Assembly: GCF_001613105.1 (NCBI RefSeq)
Contig: NZ_BDBS01000031.1
Span: 62,001 to 126,000, forward strand
DNA: 64,000 nt
DNA from: Nocardia pseudobrasiliensis NBRC 108224
Lineage (GTDB): Bacteria > Actinomycetota > Actinomycetes > Mycobacteriales > Mycobacteriaceae
Direction of reading: 5' to 3'
The notes beneath the pieces were generated by a model. That model ran no database searches, was not told where the DNA came from, and was given only the letters and a program-made list of their open reading frames with translations. Made by a program: the position numbers and the translations under genes. Positions 24,416 through 33,283 of this stretch are shown here, one piece after another. Every line of letters begins with the position of its first letter. The stretch's first letter is position 1.

Positions 24416-24928
24416 GTGGAGTCGACGCAACAAACCGAAAGACATGAGCTCGCCGGAGAACGTGAGACGCTCACCCGAGCTCTGGAATTCCAGCGAGAAA
24501 CATTGGCCCGGATATGCTCCGGGCTCACCGCCGACCAGCTTCGCACGCGGGCCGTGGAGCCGTCGGCACTGTCGCTGATCGGACTCGTCCGCCATCTGAC
24601 CGATGTCGAACTGGGCTGGTTCGACCGCATCCTGTCCGGCGGCAACATCCCATTCCGCTATTGGCGCGCCGACGCCCCGGACGGCGCGGACTTCGACATC
24701 GACGAGGCCGATACCGACGAGGCGCTCCGGTTGTGGCACAACGCATGTGACCGATCCCGCGAAATCACCGCCGCCCGCGAGTCGCTCGACGCCTACGGCG
24801 TCTACCAGCCGACCGGCGAGAGCTTCAGCCTGCGCTGGATTCTCGTGCACATGATCGAGGAATACGCTCGTCACAATGGTCACGCGGACCTCATTCGGGA
24901 ACGGATCGACGGCCGGACCGGCATCTAG
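24416..24928 (+). CDS. DinB/DUF664 family protein
   Basis: The 170-residue protein is a four-helix DinB-like fold of the DUF664 group: 'ALSLIGLVRHLTDVELGWFDRIL' gives the first metal His, and 'MIEEYARHNGHADLIRERIDG' the HxxxHxD-type C-terminal motif. DinB proteins bind a divalent metal and several are thiol (mycothiol/bacillithiol) S-transferases; the substrate here is unknown. GTG start at 24416. A small membrane protein follows 64 bp downstream. Confidence 0.9.
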   Translation: MESTQQTERHELAGERETLTRALEFQRETLARICSGLTADQLRTRAVEPSALSLIGLVRHLTDVELGWFDRILSGGNIPFRYWRADAPDGADFDIDEADTDEALRLWHNACDRSREITAARESLDAYGVYQPTGESFSLRWILVHMIEEYARHNGHADLIRERIDGRTGI

Positions 24929-24992
24929 AAGCGGCTCCCGCGCCGATCGCGGGCGCACGCTAATCTATTGCGTGCGAGGAGGTTACATCGAA

Positions 24993-25403
24993 ATGCGCAA
25001 CAAGCTCGATCAGCGTGACAGCGGCCTGGCGTCGGGAGTGTTCCTGAAACCACAGCGGCAGCCGAGTCGGGGCGGTCTGGACGTGATCGGCGCGGTGCTG
25101 CTGTTCGTAGGGGTGTTCTTCTTCGGCAACGTCCTGACATTCGTCGTCGGCATGCTCGGCGCACCGGGAGGAGCGTCGAGCGAATGTACCGGCCAGTGCC
25201 GCACCTACGTCGACGCGGGTTCCGATCTGATGGGTTACGGGACATACGGTATCGGGCTCGTCGTGCTGATTCTGATTGCATGGAGCGTGCGACGTGAACG
25301 GCGCGCGATGGTGTGGCCGCTGCTGTCGATCCCGGTGCTGATCCTTGTGGCGATCGTCAGTTTCTGGCTCGCCGCCCACGGGGCCGCATCCGCGCACAGC
25401 TGA
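24993..25403 (+). CDS. Small membrane protein, three predicted spans
   Basis: This 136-residue protein has three hydrophobic segments ('VIGAVLLFVGVFFFGNVLTF', 'YGIGLVVLILIAWSV' and 'LLSIPVLILVAIVSFWLA') and a Cys pair in 'SECTGQC' in the loop between spans 1 and 2, which would face outside if the basic N-terminus is cytoplasmic. No known family is recognised. GAGGAGG lies about 10 nt before the ATG at 24993. It may be cotranscribed with the DinB-like gene. Confidence 0.8.
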   Translation: MRNKLDQRDSGLASGVFLKPQRQPSRGGLDVIGAVLLFVGVFFFGNVLTFVVGMLGAPGGASSECTGQCRTYVDAGSDLMGYGTYGIGLVVLILIAWSVRRERRAMVWPLLSIPVLILVAIVSFWLAAHGAASAHS

Positions 25404-25443
25404 GATCGGGCCGAGCGAGCAGGCGCTCGGACCGGCCGAGGCG

Positions 25444-25899
25444 CTACGGCTTCCAGACGTATCGGATGTCCGGCTCGCGTTCCTCGTTCTCGCTGCCGTC
25501 GGTGCGGAAGCTTTCCACGAAGCCATGGCGTTCGTAGAAGCGCTGGGCGGGAGTGTTGACCTGGAAGGTCCAAAGCTCGAGGCCGCCAGGACAGCGCTCC
25601 TTCGCGACCGCGATCAGACGGTCACCGATGCCGCGCCCACGCCAGTCCGGGTCGAGGTAGAGCTGGTCGAGTTCACCGTTGTGCAGCACCATTACGCCGA
25701 CCACGGCGTCCCGTGCCTCGGCCACCCAGGTCTCCCGGGTGGGTACGACGTTGTGCACGAACCAGTCTCGGATCCGGTCATCGTCTCGAGGGCGACGCAC
25801 CGTCGGCAACGCCGCATCGAACGAGCGGATCCAGACCTCCGCCACCGCCGCCGCATCGGCTTGGACGGCGCGGCGGATCAGCACTTGATGATTGTCCAT
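25444..25899 (-). CDS. GNAT family N-acetyltransferase
   Basis: The 151-residue protein is a canonical GNAT: 'VLIRRAVQADAAAVAEVWIRSF', 'VGVMVLHNGELDQLYLDPDWRGRGIGDRLIAVAKE' with the acetyl-CoA loop RGRGIG, and 'FQVNTPAQRFYERHGFVES'. This pattern is typical of small-molecule or peptide amine acetyltransferases; the substrate is unknown. It is a single gene convergent with the membrane protein gene. Confidence 0.93.
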   Translation of the reverse strand: MDNHQVLIRRAVQADAAAVAEVWIRSFDAALPTVRRPRDDDRIRDWFVHNVVPTRETWVAEARDAVVGVMVLHNGELDQLYLDPDWRGRGIGDRLIAVAKERCPGGLELWTFQVNTPAQRFYERHGFVESFRTDGSENEEREPDIRYVWKP

Positions 25900-26059
25900 T
25901 CGTAGTACTCGTTGGTTGCGACAGGCTGATTGAACTTCGAGACGTAGGACCTCGTGAATCCTGTGGTGTCTCGGGACGACGGAGGCCGACGGCGTCTCAG
26001 CCGGATCAGTGAATCACGAGAAGGGGGAAATCAGATGGAGTTTCGGTGTAGAGCCGTGG

Positions 26060-26087
26060 GGTGAGACGGTAGGGAATCCGTCCCACC
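26060..26087. other. Unassigned hairpin in the gap before a monooxygenase remnant
   Basis: Arms GGTGAGACGG (26060-26069) and CCGTCCCACC (26078-26087) pair over 10 bp with one mismatch and an 8-nt loop. No T-run follows, so it is not an intrinsic terminator. The 260-bp gap 25900-26161 otherwise shows no gene. Confidence 0.4.
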
Positions 26088-26161
26088 TCAAAGAGTCCGA
26101 ACAGGGAAAGTGCCTGGCTATCAGGTTCGAGGACGGGGGCCCGCTCGACGGGGCCCGGCTA

Positions 26162-26470
26162 GCCTCCCCCGCCTCCGGCCTCGGCACCACGCCCGCCATT
26201 GTCGGAGCGTATGCGCTCGCCGGTGAACTCGCTTCGGCGACAGGGGAATTCACCGCCGCATTCGCCCGCTACGACCGGCGCATGCGGCCGTTCATCACGA
26301 CATGTCACACCCGCGCACGAGCCGGGGGCAACCTCTACATCAGCCGATCGAAGTTCTGGTGGCAGATGCAACAGATCCGCCTGTCGAACATCTCGCTCGT
26401 CCGGCGGCGGATGGCCCGCGCGGCCGCCGAGGACAAACAACAGATCGCCAACTCGATCGACCTTCCCTAG
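26162..26470 (+). pseudogene. C-terminal remnant of an FAD-dependent monooxygenase
   Basis: From 26162 the plus-strand frame reads 'ASPASGLGTTPAIVGAYALAGEL', then an arm with 'FAAFARYDRRMRPFI' character and a C-terminal tail. This matches the 'GDAA-x-x-P-x-x-G-x-G' flavin motif onward of PHBH-type aromatic monooxygenases, but the preceding ~280 residues with the GxGxxG Rossmann site are absent. The frame is open only from ~26009, with unrelated sequence first. A truncated gene. Confidence 0.65.
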
Positions 26471-26572
26471 TACTGAACCAACATGCCGGACCCTTTGCGG
26501 TGCAGCGCATTTCGTCGGACGAACCGCGACGCGGTCCTCGACGCGCTCGACGCCGACCACCAGCCGACCCGG

Positions 26573-28039
26573 CTAGCGCGCCCGGCGGGGCAGGCAGAAC
26601 ATCAAGGCCCACAGCACGATCAACGCACCGCCGACCCACCAGAGCACGCCGGTGAACGCGTCGCGGTTGAGCGCGCCCGCGGGTGCGCCGCCGGTGCTGG
26701 AGAAGAACATTGGGCCCGTCAGCGCGATACCGAGGGCGTAGCCCAGCTGGAGCGCGGTGTTGAACAGGCCCGAGGCCGAACCGGCGCTCTCGCGCGGAAC
26801 CCGCGCCAGAGTCAGATCGGCGATCGGTCCGCCGATCATGCCGAAGCCGAAGCCGAGCAGTAGCACGGGGACCGTCATCGCCAGCAGGGTGACCTCCATC
26901 CGGCCGCTGATCTGGAGCGCGTAGGCCGCGATCGCGGCGAGGGCGATCAGGGTTCCGGTTTGCGGCAGCCGACGCGCGAAACGTCCGGCGGTCTTGGTCG
27001 CGACCATCGCACCGGCCAACTCGCCGAGGGCGAGCAGCACGAAGGCAAGGGCCGCCATCAGCGGGCTCATGCCCAGGCCGTGCTGGAGGTACAGACTCCA
27101 GGTCATGAAGAACAACCCGCACACCAGGGCCATCGTCAACTGTGCGGACAGACCGCCGGAGAACTGCTTGCTCTTGAACAGCGACAGCGCCACCAGCGGT
27201 GAATCGTTGGTGCGGCGGCGCTGGTGAACGAGGAAGGCGGCCAGTACGAGCAGACCGCCGGCGAGCATGGCGAAACACCACAGCGGCCAGCCGTGGGTGT
27301 GGCCCTCGGTGAGCGGGAAGACGATCAGCACCATCGCGATCGCCGACAGCAGCACCCCGGCGAGGTCGAGGCGGTCGGCCTTCGCCGCGGTCGACTCCGT
27401 GATGAACATGCGTCCGAGGATGATCACCGCGACGCCGACGGGAACGTTGATCAGGAATATCGGTCGCCAGGACAGTCCGAACAGGTCGGCCTCGGTGAGC
27501 ACGCCGCCCAGGATCGGACCCGCGACGTTGGCGGTCGCCAGGATGGCCCCGTAGAGGCCGAAGGGGCGGCCGCGGTTTTCGCCGTCGAAGGTAACGTGCA
27601 GGGTCGCCAGCACCTGCGGGATCATCACGGCCGCGGCCCCGCCCTGGAGCACGCGCGCGACGATCAGCATGCCGGGCCCGACCGCGATGCCGCACAGCAG
27701 CGAGGCGAGGGTGAATCCGACGGTGCCGAGCAGGAAGGTCCTGCGTCGGCCGTAGAGGTCGCCGAGCCTGCCGCCGGTGATCAGCCCGAGCGCGAAGGTC
27801 AGCGCGTAGCCTGCGGTCAGCCACTGCACCACGGCCGGTCCCGCGCCGAGCGACTGCTGGAGAGTGGGCATGGCCGTCAGGACGACCGAATCGTCGACGA
27901 TGTTCATGAGTTCGCCGGTCAGAACGACCGCGAGGGCGATCTTGGCGGCCGTCGTCGTCTTCGACGCGGTGCCGGATGGGGTACTGCCCGCGGGCTCGCG
28001 GGTGTGCTCGGGTTCGTTGTCGAGCGCGGAGGAATTCAT
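26573..28039 (-). CDS. MFS transporter, DHA2 (EmrB/QacA-like) drug exporter
   Basis: This 488-residue protein has 14 predicted spans. Family motifs include motif D1 'LTGELMNIVDDSVVLTAMPTLQ', motif A 'GGRLGDLYGRRRTFLLG', motif B 'VARVLQGGAAAVMIPQ' and motif C 'ATANVAGPILGGVL'. Such proteins use the proton gradient to export drugs, dyes or antibiotics. AGGAG lies 8 nt before the ATG. Its substrate is unknown. It is divergent from the alpha/beta hydrolase gene. Confidence 0.95.
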   Translation of the reverse strand: MNSSALDNEPEHTREPAGSTPSGTASKTTTAAKIALAVVLTGELMNIVDDSVVLTAMPTLQQSLGAGPAVVQWLTAGYALTFALGLITGGRLGDLYGRRRTFLLGTVGFTLASLLCGIAVGPGMLIVARVLQGGAAAVMIPQVLATLHVTFDGENRGRPFGLYGAILATANVAGPILGGVLTEADLFGLSWRPIFLINVPVGVAVIILGRMFITESTAAKADRLDLAGVLLSAIAMVLIVFPLTEGHTHGWPLWCFAMLAGGLLVLAAFLVHQRRRTNDSPLVALSLFKSKQFSGGLSAQLTMALVCGLFFMTWSLYLQHGLGMSPLMAALAFVLLALGELAGAMVATKTAGRFARRLPQTGTLIALAAIAAYALQISGRMEVTLLAMTVPVLLLGFGFGMIGGPIADLTLARVPRESAGSASGLFNTALQLGYALGIALTGPMFFSSTGGAPAGALNRDAFTGVLWWVGGALIVLWALMFCLPRRAR

Positions 28040-28442
28040 GGCAGGACTCCTGGTTCACCGAATCGGGGAGCTCGCCGTCAACACACCAGGGCCGGACAAC
28101 ACGAAACCCGGGGCAGTCGGCAGAGCTGCACCCGGGAAATGACAGAAAACAGGGATTGGGTGACGCAACTCAGGCCAGCGCGACGTCCGCCCCGGACACG
28201 TTCAGAAATCAGGACGTGGGGGAACACGGACGGCTACATGGCCTGGGATATAAGTCACCACCTCGAATCCACTACAGAAGCAACGAACCTGCACTCTACC
28301 CCGCCTCAACTCGGGACTCCCCCGGCCGTGCATCCTCAGTGCCGACCGCTACCGTCCGATCGGTCGACATATGGCCGAATACAGTGACCCCCAGTCCAAT
28401 TCACGTGGTCGCCCCGGCGCTCGTTCTGGTTGAATCGCCCGT
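28040..28442. other. Divergent promoter region, no gene seen
   Basis: This 403-bp stretch separates the MFS exporter (leftward) from the iminopeptidase-like gene (rightward). Frames crossing it are shadows without family resemblance. It must contain both promoters; I see no clear palindrome or riboswitch. Confidence 0.5.
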
Positions 28443-29672
28443 ATGGCAACCAGCGTGCGCATTCCCGGGCTGGTGCTCACCGAGCACGAGTTCTCCGTCC
28501 CCCTCGACCATTCCCGCCCTGACGGCCCGAAGATCACTGTCTTCGCGCGGGAGATCGCCGATCCGGACGGGCTCGACCGGCCGTTTCTCCTCTACCTTCA
28601 GGGCGGGCCCGGGCACGAGGCGCCGCGGCCGTCGCGCGGGACGCCGAGCTGGCTGTCGCGAGCGTTGCAGGAGTACCGGGTGCTGATGCTCGACCAGCGC
28701 GGCACCGGGCGGTCCACGCCGGTCGGCATGTTGTCCGGCTCTCCGGCCGAGCAGGCCGAATACCTCACCCACTTCCGCGCCGACGCGATCGTCCGCGACG
28801 CGGAGTTCGTGCGGCGGCAGTTGGGCGTCGAGAAGTGGAGTGTGCTCGGACAGTCGTTCGGCGGGTTCTGCACGCTCGCCTACCTTTCCCACGCTCCCGA
28901 GGCCCTGGCCGAGGCCTTCTTCACCGGCGGGCTGCCGCCGATCGCGCGGCATCCCGACGAGGTCTACACCGCGACGTTCGCCAACCTGATCGAGCGCAAT
29001 CGCCAGTACTACCTGCGCTATCCGGGCGATCGCGAGCGGGTGGAAGCGCTGCTGCCGATGCTCGACGACGGGGCCGTCGTCCTGCCCGACGGCAGTCCGC
29101 TCACCGCGCGGTTGTTCCAGCAGCTCGGGTACGTCCTCGGTACCAGCGGCGGCGAGGAGGCGCTGCACTATCTGCTCGAACGCGACCCCAAGTCCCCCGC
29201 CTTCGCGCACGACGTCGCGAACTCGCTGCCGTTCACCGCGCGCAATCCGCTGTACTCGGTGATCCACGAGTCGTCCTACTCCGATGGCTTCGCCACCCGC
29301 TGGTCCGCCGAGCGCGTGCTGCCGGACAAGTTCCGCACCGACCGGACGCTGTTCACCGGGGAGCACGTGTTTCCCTGGATCTTCGACGACTTCCACGGTC
29401 TCCGGCCGATGAAGGAGACCGCCGAACTGCTGGCCGCACACCAGTGGCCGCGGTTGTATGACGCCGACGTGCTGCGCGAGTGCACGGTCCCGGCGGCGGC
29501 CGCGATCTATGCCAACGACATGTATGTCGAGCGAAAGTTCTCCGAGGAGACCGCGCGGTCGATCCCGACACTGCGGCCGTGGATCACCAACGAGTACGAG
29601 CACAACGGCCTGCGCGCGGCGGGCGATCACGTGCTCGGGCGGTTGATCGACCTCGTCCGCGGCCGGATCTGA
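28443..29672 (+). CDS. Proline iminopeptidase-like alpha/beta hydrolase (peptidase S33)
   Basis: The 409-residue protein has the S33 hallmarks: oxyanion 'LQGGPGHE' near residue 52, 'LDQRGTGRS', nucleophile Ser in 'GQSFGGFC', Asp in 'YANDMYV' and His in 'NEYEHNGLR'. A helical cap lies between residues ~165 and 320. Proline iminopeptidases remove N-terminal Pro from peptides; S33 members also process secondary metabolites. No signal peptide, so cytoplasmic. The ATG follows a modest ribosome site. Confidence 0.92.
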   Translation: MATSVRIPGLVLTEHEFSVPLDHSRPDGPKITVFAREIADPDGLDRPFLLYLQGGPGHEAPRPSRGTPSWLSRALQEYRVLMLDQRGTGRSTPVGMLSGSPAEQAEYLTHFRADAIVRDAEFVRRQLGVEKWSVLGQSFGGFCTLAYLSHAPEALAEAFFTGGLPPIARHPDEVYTATFANLIERNRQYYLRYPGDRERVEALLPMLDDGAVVLPDGSPLTARLFQQLGYVLGTSGGEEALHYLLERDPKSPAFAHDVANSLPFTARNPLYSVIHESSYSDGFATRWSAERVLPDKFRTDRTLFTGEHVFPWIFDDFHGLRPMKETAELLAAHQWPRLYDADVLRECTVPAAAAIYANDMYVERKFSEETARSIPTLRPWITNEYEHNGLRAAGDHVLGRLIDLVRGRI

Positions 29673-29729
29673 CGGCTTCACCACGGCACGGTACGTCCGA
29701 AGTCCGCGATATCGTGCGCGAACCGTGCC

Positions 29730-30608
29730 TCAAAGGAACTGTCCGCTGGCCAGATAGGGCGCCGGAGTCGGCATACCGCGGACGGCGATATAGCCCTCCT
29801 GGCCGATCCGCAGCCCGGCTGCCAGCCCGACGTCGACCGCCCACTCGTTCGCGACGGTGATGCGGTTGACGAGGGTGTCGGCACCTGAGGAAGCGAGCGC
29901 TTCCCACAGAAGATTTTCCGCGGTGCTGTGATCGGCCGCCGCCAGAAGGATCGAACGCCCTCGATCATCGAGATATACATATCCGCGCTTGTCAGCGGCA
30001 CGAGACACCCTCAGGCGGTGATGGTTCAGCAATTGCCGGTGATCGGGTCCGTGGCCGGCGCCGCGAAGCTGTCGGTCCAGTCGGTCCATCCAGTCGAAGT
30101 CATCGACCGACCCCTCGGACAGACCGGTCACCGCCGGAAGGGTGGAGCGGTCGACGGTGCCGATCATGCGCATCTGAGGATGCAGCGAGAACCCGGCCAG
30201 CCGATATCGCCGGGTGGCGCCGGGATGTACGGACGAGGAGAAGATGCCCTGGCGACCATCGGCGTGGGTCAGGACGGCGTCGAGCAGTCGCTTCCCGATA
30301 CCCCGCCCCTGCCGGTCCGGCAGGACGCCATATGTCGCCAAGTACCACAGGCGTTCTCGATTCTGCGAGATCGCGAATCCGACGACCTGCTCGCCATCGA
30401 CCGCGATCCAACAACCGTGCGGGTCCACCTCCAGGAAATAACGCATCCGGTCGATCCACCGCTTGGCGGCCTGTTCCGATCGAGGTTCGGGTTCGGGCTC
30501 ACCGACTCGCAGGTCACGCCGATCACTATCGAGAAAGACAGCATCAGAAGCACTTTCGGCGCCCGGCAGATCACCGACCCGCATCGGTCTCACCTCCGCA
30601 CAATCCAT
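29730..30608 (-). CDS. GNAT family N-acetyltransferase with C-terminal extension
   Basis: The 292-residue protein has an N-terminal GNAT domain ('EVRPMRVGDLPGAE', 'VVGFAISQNRERLWYLATYGVLPDRQGRGIGKRLLDAVL' with acetyl-CoA loop RQGRGIG) and a second, more degenerate GNAT-like half ending 'GQEGYIAVRGM'. This two-domain arrangement is common in actinobacteria. Start ATG 30608 is preferred over an upstream TTG at 30671 because the fold begins there. The substrate is unknown. Confidence 0.88.
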   Translation of the reverse strand: MDCAEVRPMRVGDLPGAESASDAVFLDSDRRDLRVGEPEPEPRSEQAAKRWIDRMRYFLEVDPHGCWIAVDGEQVVGFAISQNRERLWYLATYGVLPDRQGRGIGKRLLDAVLTHADGRQGIFSSSVHPGATRRYRLAGFSLHPQMRMIGTVDRSTLPAVTGLSEGSVDDFDWMDRLDRQLRGAGHGPDHRQLLNHHRLRVSRAADKRGYVYLDDRGRSILLAAADHSTAENLLWEALASSGADTLVNRITVANEWAVDVGLAAGLRIGQEGYIAVRGMPTPAPYLASGQFL

Positions 30609-30697
30609 TTTCCCACGGTACAAACCACACGGTGGAGAGGAGAACTGATTTTGCGCAGTCCGGAAGATCAACCCAATTGCCGACGAGAGCGTTTCGT

Positions 30698-31852
30698 TCA
30701 GTGAGAAGTTTGGGGGTGGAGGAGTTGCTGATTGAGGTATCTGCGTACGGCGTCTACATCCATGGGTGTTTCGGTGGTCAGGGTGTCGGACAGATCGGCG
30801 CAGGCACGGGCGGCTGCGGCGGCTCGTGGCAACATGGTGTTTTCATAGGCGCGGACGGCAGTGTCTCTCTCGGAGTGTGTGGCGAGGGCGTGGGCTAGGT
30901 CGACGCCGTCGAGCATGGCGAGGTTGGCCCCGATGCCGAACGGCGGCATGAGGTGGGCGGCATCGCCGAGCAGGGTGAGGCCCGGGGTGTGGTCCCAGCT
31001 GTGCCCGACCGGCAAGCCGTACAGGGGGCGGTTGATGAATCCTGCGTCGCTGTCGCGCAGCAGGCTGAGCAGGCTGTCGTGCCAGCCGTCGAACTCCCGC
31101 AGTAAGAGTTCCCGCACGGCGTCGGTGCCCTGGAAGTTCACGCCGGTGGCGGCGTGCCACTCCAGCGGGGTGTCGAGCATGGCGTAGATGCGCACGTGGC
31201 CGCCGCTGTTGCGCTGCGCGGACAGTGCTTTTCCGGCGGACTTGGCGATCATGGTGCCGTTGCCGATCAGGTTCGCGATGGCGGGGTGCTGGGTGTCGAC
31301 GTGATCGAGATGGGTCTCGACGAGAGTGGTGCCGAGATATTCGGGCACGGCGTCGGATAGGGCCGGGCGGATCCGCGACCAGGCTCCGTCCGCGCCGATG
31401 ATCAGTTCGAAGTCCTCGGCAGTACCGTCCGCCATATGCAGGCGGGCAGTACCGTCACCGAGCGGGGTCGCCCCGCTCGCGGTGCAGCCCCAGCGCACGG
31501 CGCCGTCGGCGAGGGAGCCCAGGAGCAGGGTGCGCAGCTGGCCGCGGTCGATCTCCGGTGCGTAGTCCTCCCCGTCGCCGGGCTGGTCGTGGCGCAGGAC
31601 CCCGGCGGTGGCAGGTTCCAACACTCGGTGCTCCTGGCCCTCCGGGCGGGACAGAGCTCGGAACTGTTCGAACAGGCCCGCCGCGCGCAGGGCTGCCTGG
31701 CCGGTTTCGGGATGCAGATCCAGGGTGCCGCCCTGCGAGCGGGCGTCGGGAGAGCGCTCGCGCTCGTACACGGTGACCGGCCGGCCACACAGCTGCAGAA
31801 CACGGGCACAGGCCAAGCCGCCGAGCCCAGCTCCGATGATCGCTACGCGCAT
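30698..31852 (-). CDS. TetX-like flavin-dependent monooxygenase
   Basis: This 384-residue enzyme has the FAD Rossmann motif 'GAGLGGLACA' (residues 7-16) and 'GDAAHLMPPFGIGANLAMLDG' (from 296). It shares distinctive blocks with tetracycline destructases: 'GGTLDLHPETGQAALRAAGL' (41-60), 'PEIDRGQLRTLLL' and 'VNFQGTDAVRELLLREFDGW'. It should hydroxylate an aromatic or polyketide substrate using NADPH and O2; tetracycline inactivation is possible but not shown. It is divergent from the oxidoreductase/ECF41 operon across 237 bp. Confidence 0.9.
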   Translation of the reverse strand: MRVAIIGAGLGGLACARVLQLCGRPVTVYERERSPDARSQGGTLDLHPETGQAALRAAGLFEQFRALSRPEGQEHRVLEPATAGVLRHDQPGDGEDYAPEIDRGQLRTLLLGSLADGAVRWGCTASGATPLGDGTARLHMADGTAEDFELIIGADGAWSRIRPALSDAVPEYLGTTLVETHLDHVDTQHPAIANLIGNGTMIAKSAGKALSAQRNSGGHVRIYAMLDTPLEWHAATGVNFQGTDAVRELLLREFDGWHDSLLSLLRDSDAGFINRPLYGLPVGHSWDHTPGLTLLGDAAHLMPPFGIGANLAMLDGVDLAHALATHSERDTAVRAYENTMLPRAAAAARACADLSDTLTTETPMDVDAVRRYLNQQLLHPQTSH

Positions 31853-32036
31853 GCCGAACCCTCCATCGTCAGCTCGTCGGAATCATCGTTGAGCGAAACA
31901 CCGACGAGTACACAAACATTCGATCTCACAGGCCCACCCTGCGAGCCGCAGCTTGCGCAGGGCTTGCATGACACTGTCGCCGAAGCGAATCGACGAAGAG
32001 ATCCAGACACCAGTGCGTGACCGCGAAGCCGCGAAC

Positions 32037-32051
32037 GTGACGAGTGTCACT
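32037..32051. promoter_or_regulatory. Inverted repeat with ECF41-type TGTCAC box
   Basis: GTGAC-GAGT-GTCAC forms a perfect 5-bp inverted repeat, and TGTCACT at 32045-32051 resembles the -35 element TGTCACA known for ECF41 sigma factors. A convincing -10 (CGTC) at the expected distance is not seen; GACG and CGTG lie nearby. It is 39 bp before the oxidoreductase start. Confidence 0.35.
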
Positions 32052-32089
32052 TCGTGTCAGATTCCGGGGACGCGGCGTGTCTCGAGGGC

Positions 32090-33283
32090 ATGACTGATTT
32101 GAACGCCATCACCCAAGTGGTCGTCATCGGCGGCGGTTACGCCGGTGCCGTAGCGGCCAATCGGCTCCGGCTGCGTCGGGATATCGAGATCACCCTGGTC
32201 AATCCGCGCCCGGAGTTCGTCGAGCGCATGCGGTTGCACCAGTTCGTGGCCGGTACCCACGAGGCCGCTATCGGCTATGAGACGCTGCTCGGCGCGGGTG
32301 TGCGGTTGATCGTGGATCGTGCCGTCCGCGTCGATACTGCTACTCGCCGAGTGGAACTGGGGTCGGGGCGCGCGCTTGAATACGACTATGTGGTCTATGC
32401 GGTCGGCAGCACCGCCACCGTGCCCGCGTCGATACCTGGTGCGGCCGAGTTCGCCTACCCGATCGCCGAATACGAACACGCCCAGCGGCTGCGCGCCGCG
32501 CTGGCGGACGTGCCCGTTGGGGCGCCGATCGTCGTGGTCGGCGGCGGGCTGACCGGAATCGAGACCGCCGCCGAACTCGTCGAGCAGGGCCGCGCCGTCA
32601 CGATCGTGAGTGGCGAGGGGTTGGCGGCGAACTTCTCGAATCCGGCGCGGCGGTCGGTAGCGAAGTGGCTGGCCGGGAACGGAGTCGAGGTACGTGAGCA
32701 GGCGCGGGTGCGCGAGGTGCGACGCGACGGGGTCGTACTGGCCGACGGCGATGTGCTGCCCGGTGCACTCACGATATGGACCGCCGGATTCGGGGTGCCC
32801 GAGCTGGCCTCACGCAGCGGTCTGCGCACCGACGAGCTGGGCCGCTTGCTGACCGACGAAACGCTGACCAGTATCGACGACGATCGCATCGTCGCCGCCG
32901 GGGACGCGGTCGCGCCCTCGGGCCGTCCACTGCGGATGAGCTGCTACGCCGCCCAGCCCCTGGGCGCCCAGGCCGCCGACACTGTCCTGGCCCGCATCGC
33001 GGGAGCCGAACCCAGCGTGCTGGATGTGGCGTTCGTGGCGTGCACCGTGGGCTTGGGCAGCCGCGCGGGTGTGATGCAGTTCAGCCGCCGTGACGACACA
33101 CCCGTGCCGATGTACCTCGGCGGGCGCGTGGCCGGGCAGATCAAGGAGCGGGTGGGTCTGGCCGGACCGATCGCGACCATCCGCAAGGAAGCCCGCAAGC
33201 CCGGCGCGATCCCCACCTTCATGGGCTTGGGCAGGCGCAAGGAACTGAGCGCAGCAGAACCGAAGAGTACCGTGCAGCCGTGA
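32090..33283 (+). CDS. NAD(P)/FAD-dependent oxidoreductase (NDH-2/AIF-like)
   Basis: The 397-residue protein is a two-dinucleotide-binding flavoprotein: 'VVVIGGGYAGAVAANRL' binds FAD, 'IVVVGGGLTGIETAAELVEQG' binds NAD(P)H, and 'DDDRIVAAGDAV' closes the FAD site. It resembles type II NADH dehydrogenases and ferredoxin/quinone reductases. ATG 32090 with GAGGG before it is preferred over an in-frame GTG at 32054. The next gene, an ECF41 sigma factor, starts inside its stop codon (GTGA). ECF41 factors are typically encoded beside such oxidoreductases, their usual targets. Confidence 0.92.
   Translation: MTDLNAITQVVVIGGGYAGAVAANRLRLRRDIEITLVNPRPEFVERMRLHQFVAGTHEAAIGYETLLGAGVRLIVDRAVRVDTATRRVELGSGRALEYDYVVYAVGSTATVPASIPGAAEFAYPIAEYEHAQRLRAALADVPVGAPIVVVGGGLTGIETAAELVEQGRAVTIVSGEGLAANFSNPARRSVAKWLAGNGVEVREQARVREVRRDGVVLADGDVLPGALTIWTAGFGVPELASRSGLRTDELGRLLTDETLTSIDDDRIVAAGDAVAPSGRPLRMSCYAAQPLGAQAADTVLARIAGAEPSVLDVAFVACTVGLGSRAGVMQFSRRDDTPVPMYLGGRVAGQIKERVGLAGPIATIRKEARKPGAIPTFMGLGRRKELSAAEPKSTVQP

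Noticed and set aside
26040..26110. Group II intron-like or other structured RNA upstream of the monooxygenase remnant
   Set aside because: Only one hairpin with a mismatch is seen; no catalytic domain V pattern or reverse transcriptase is present.
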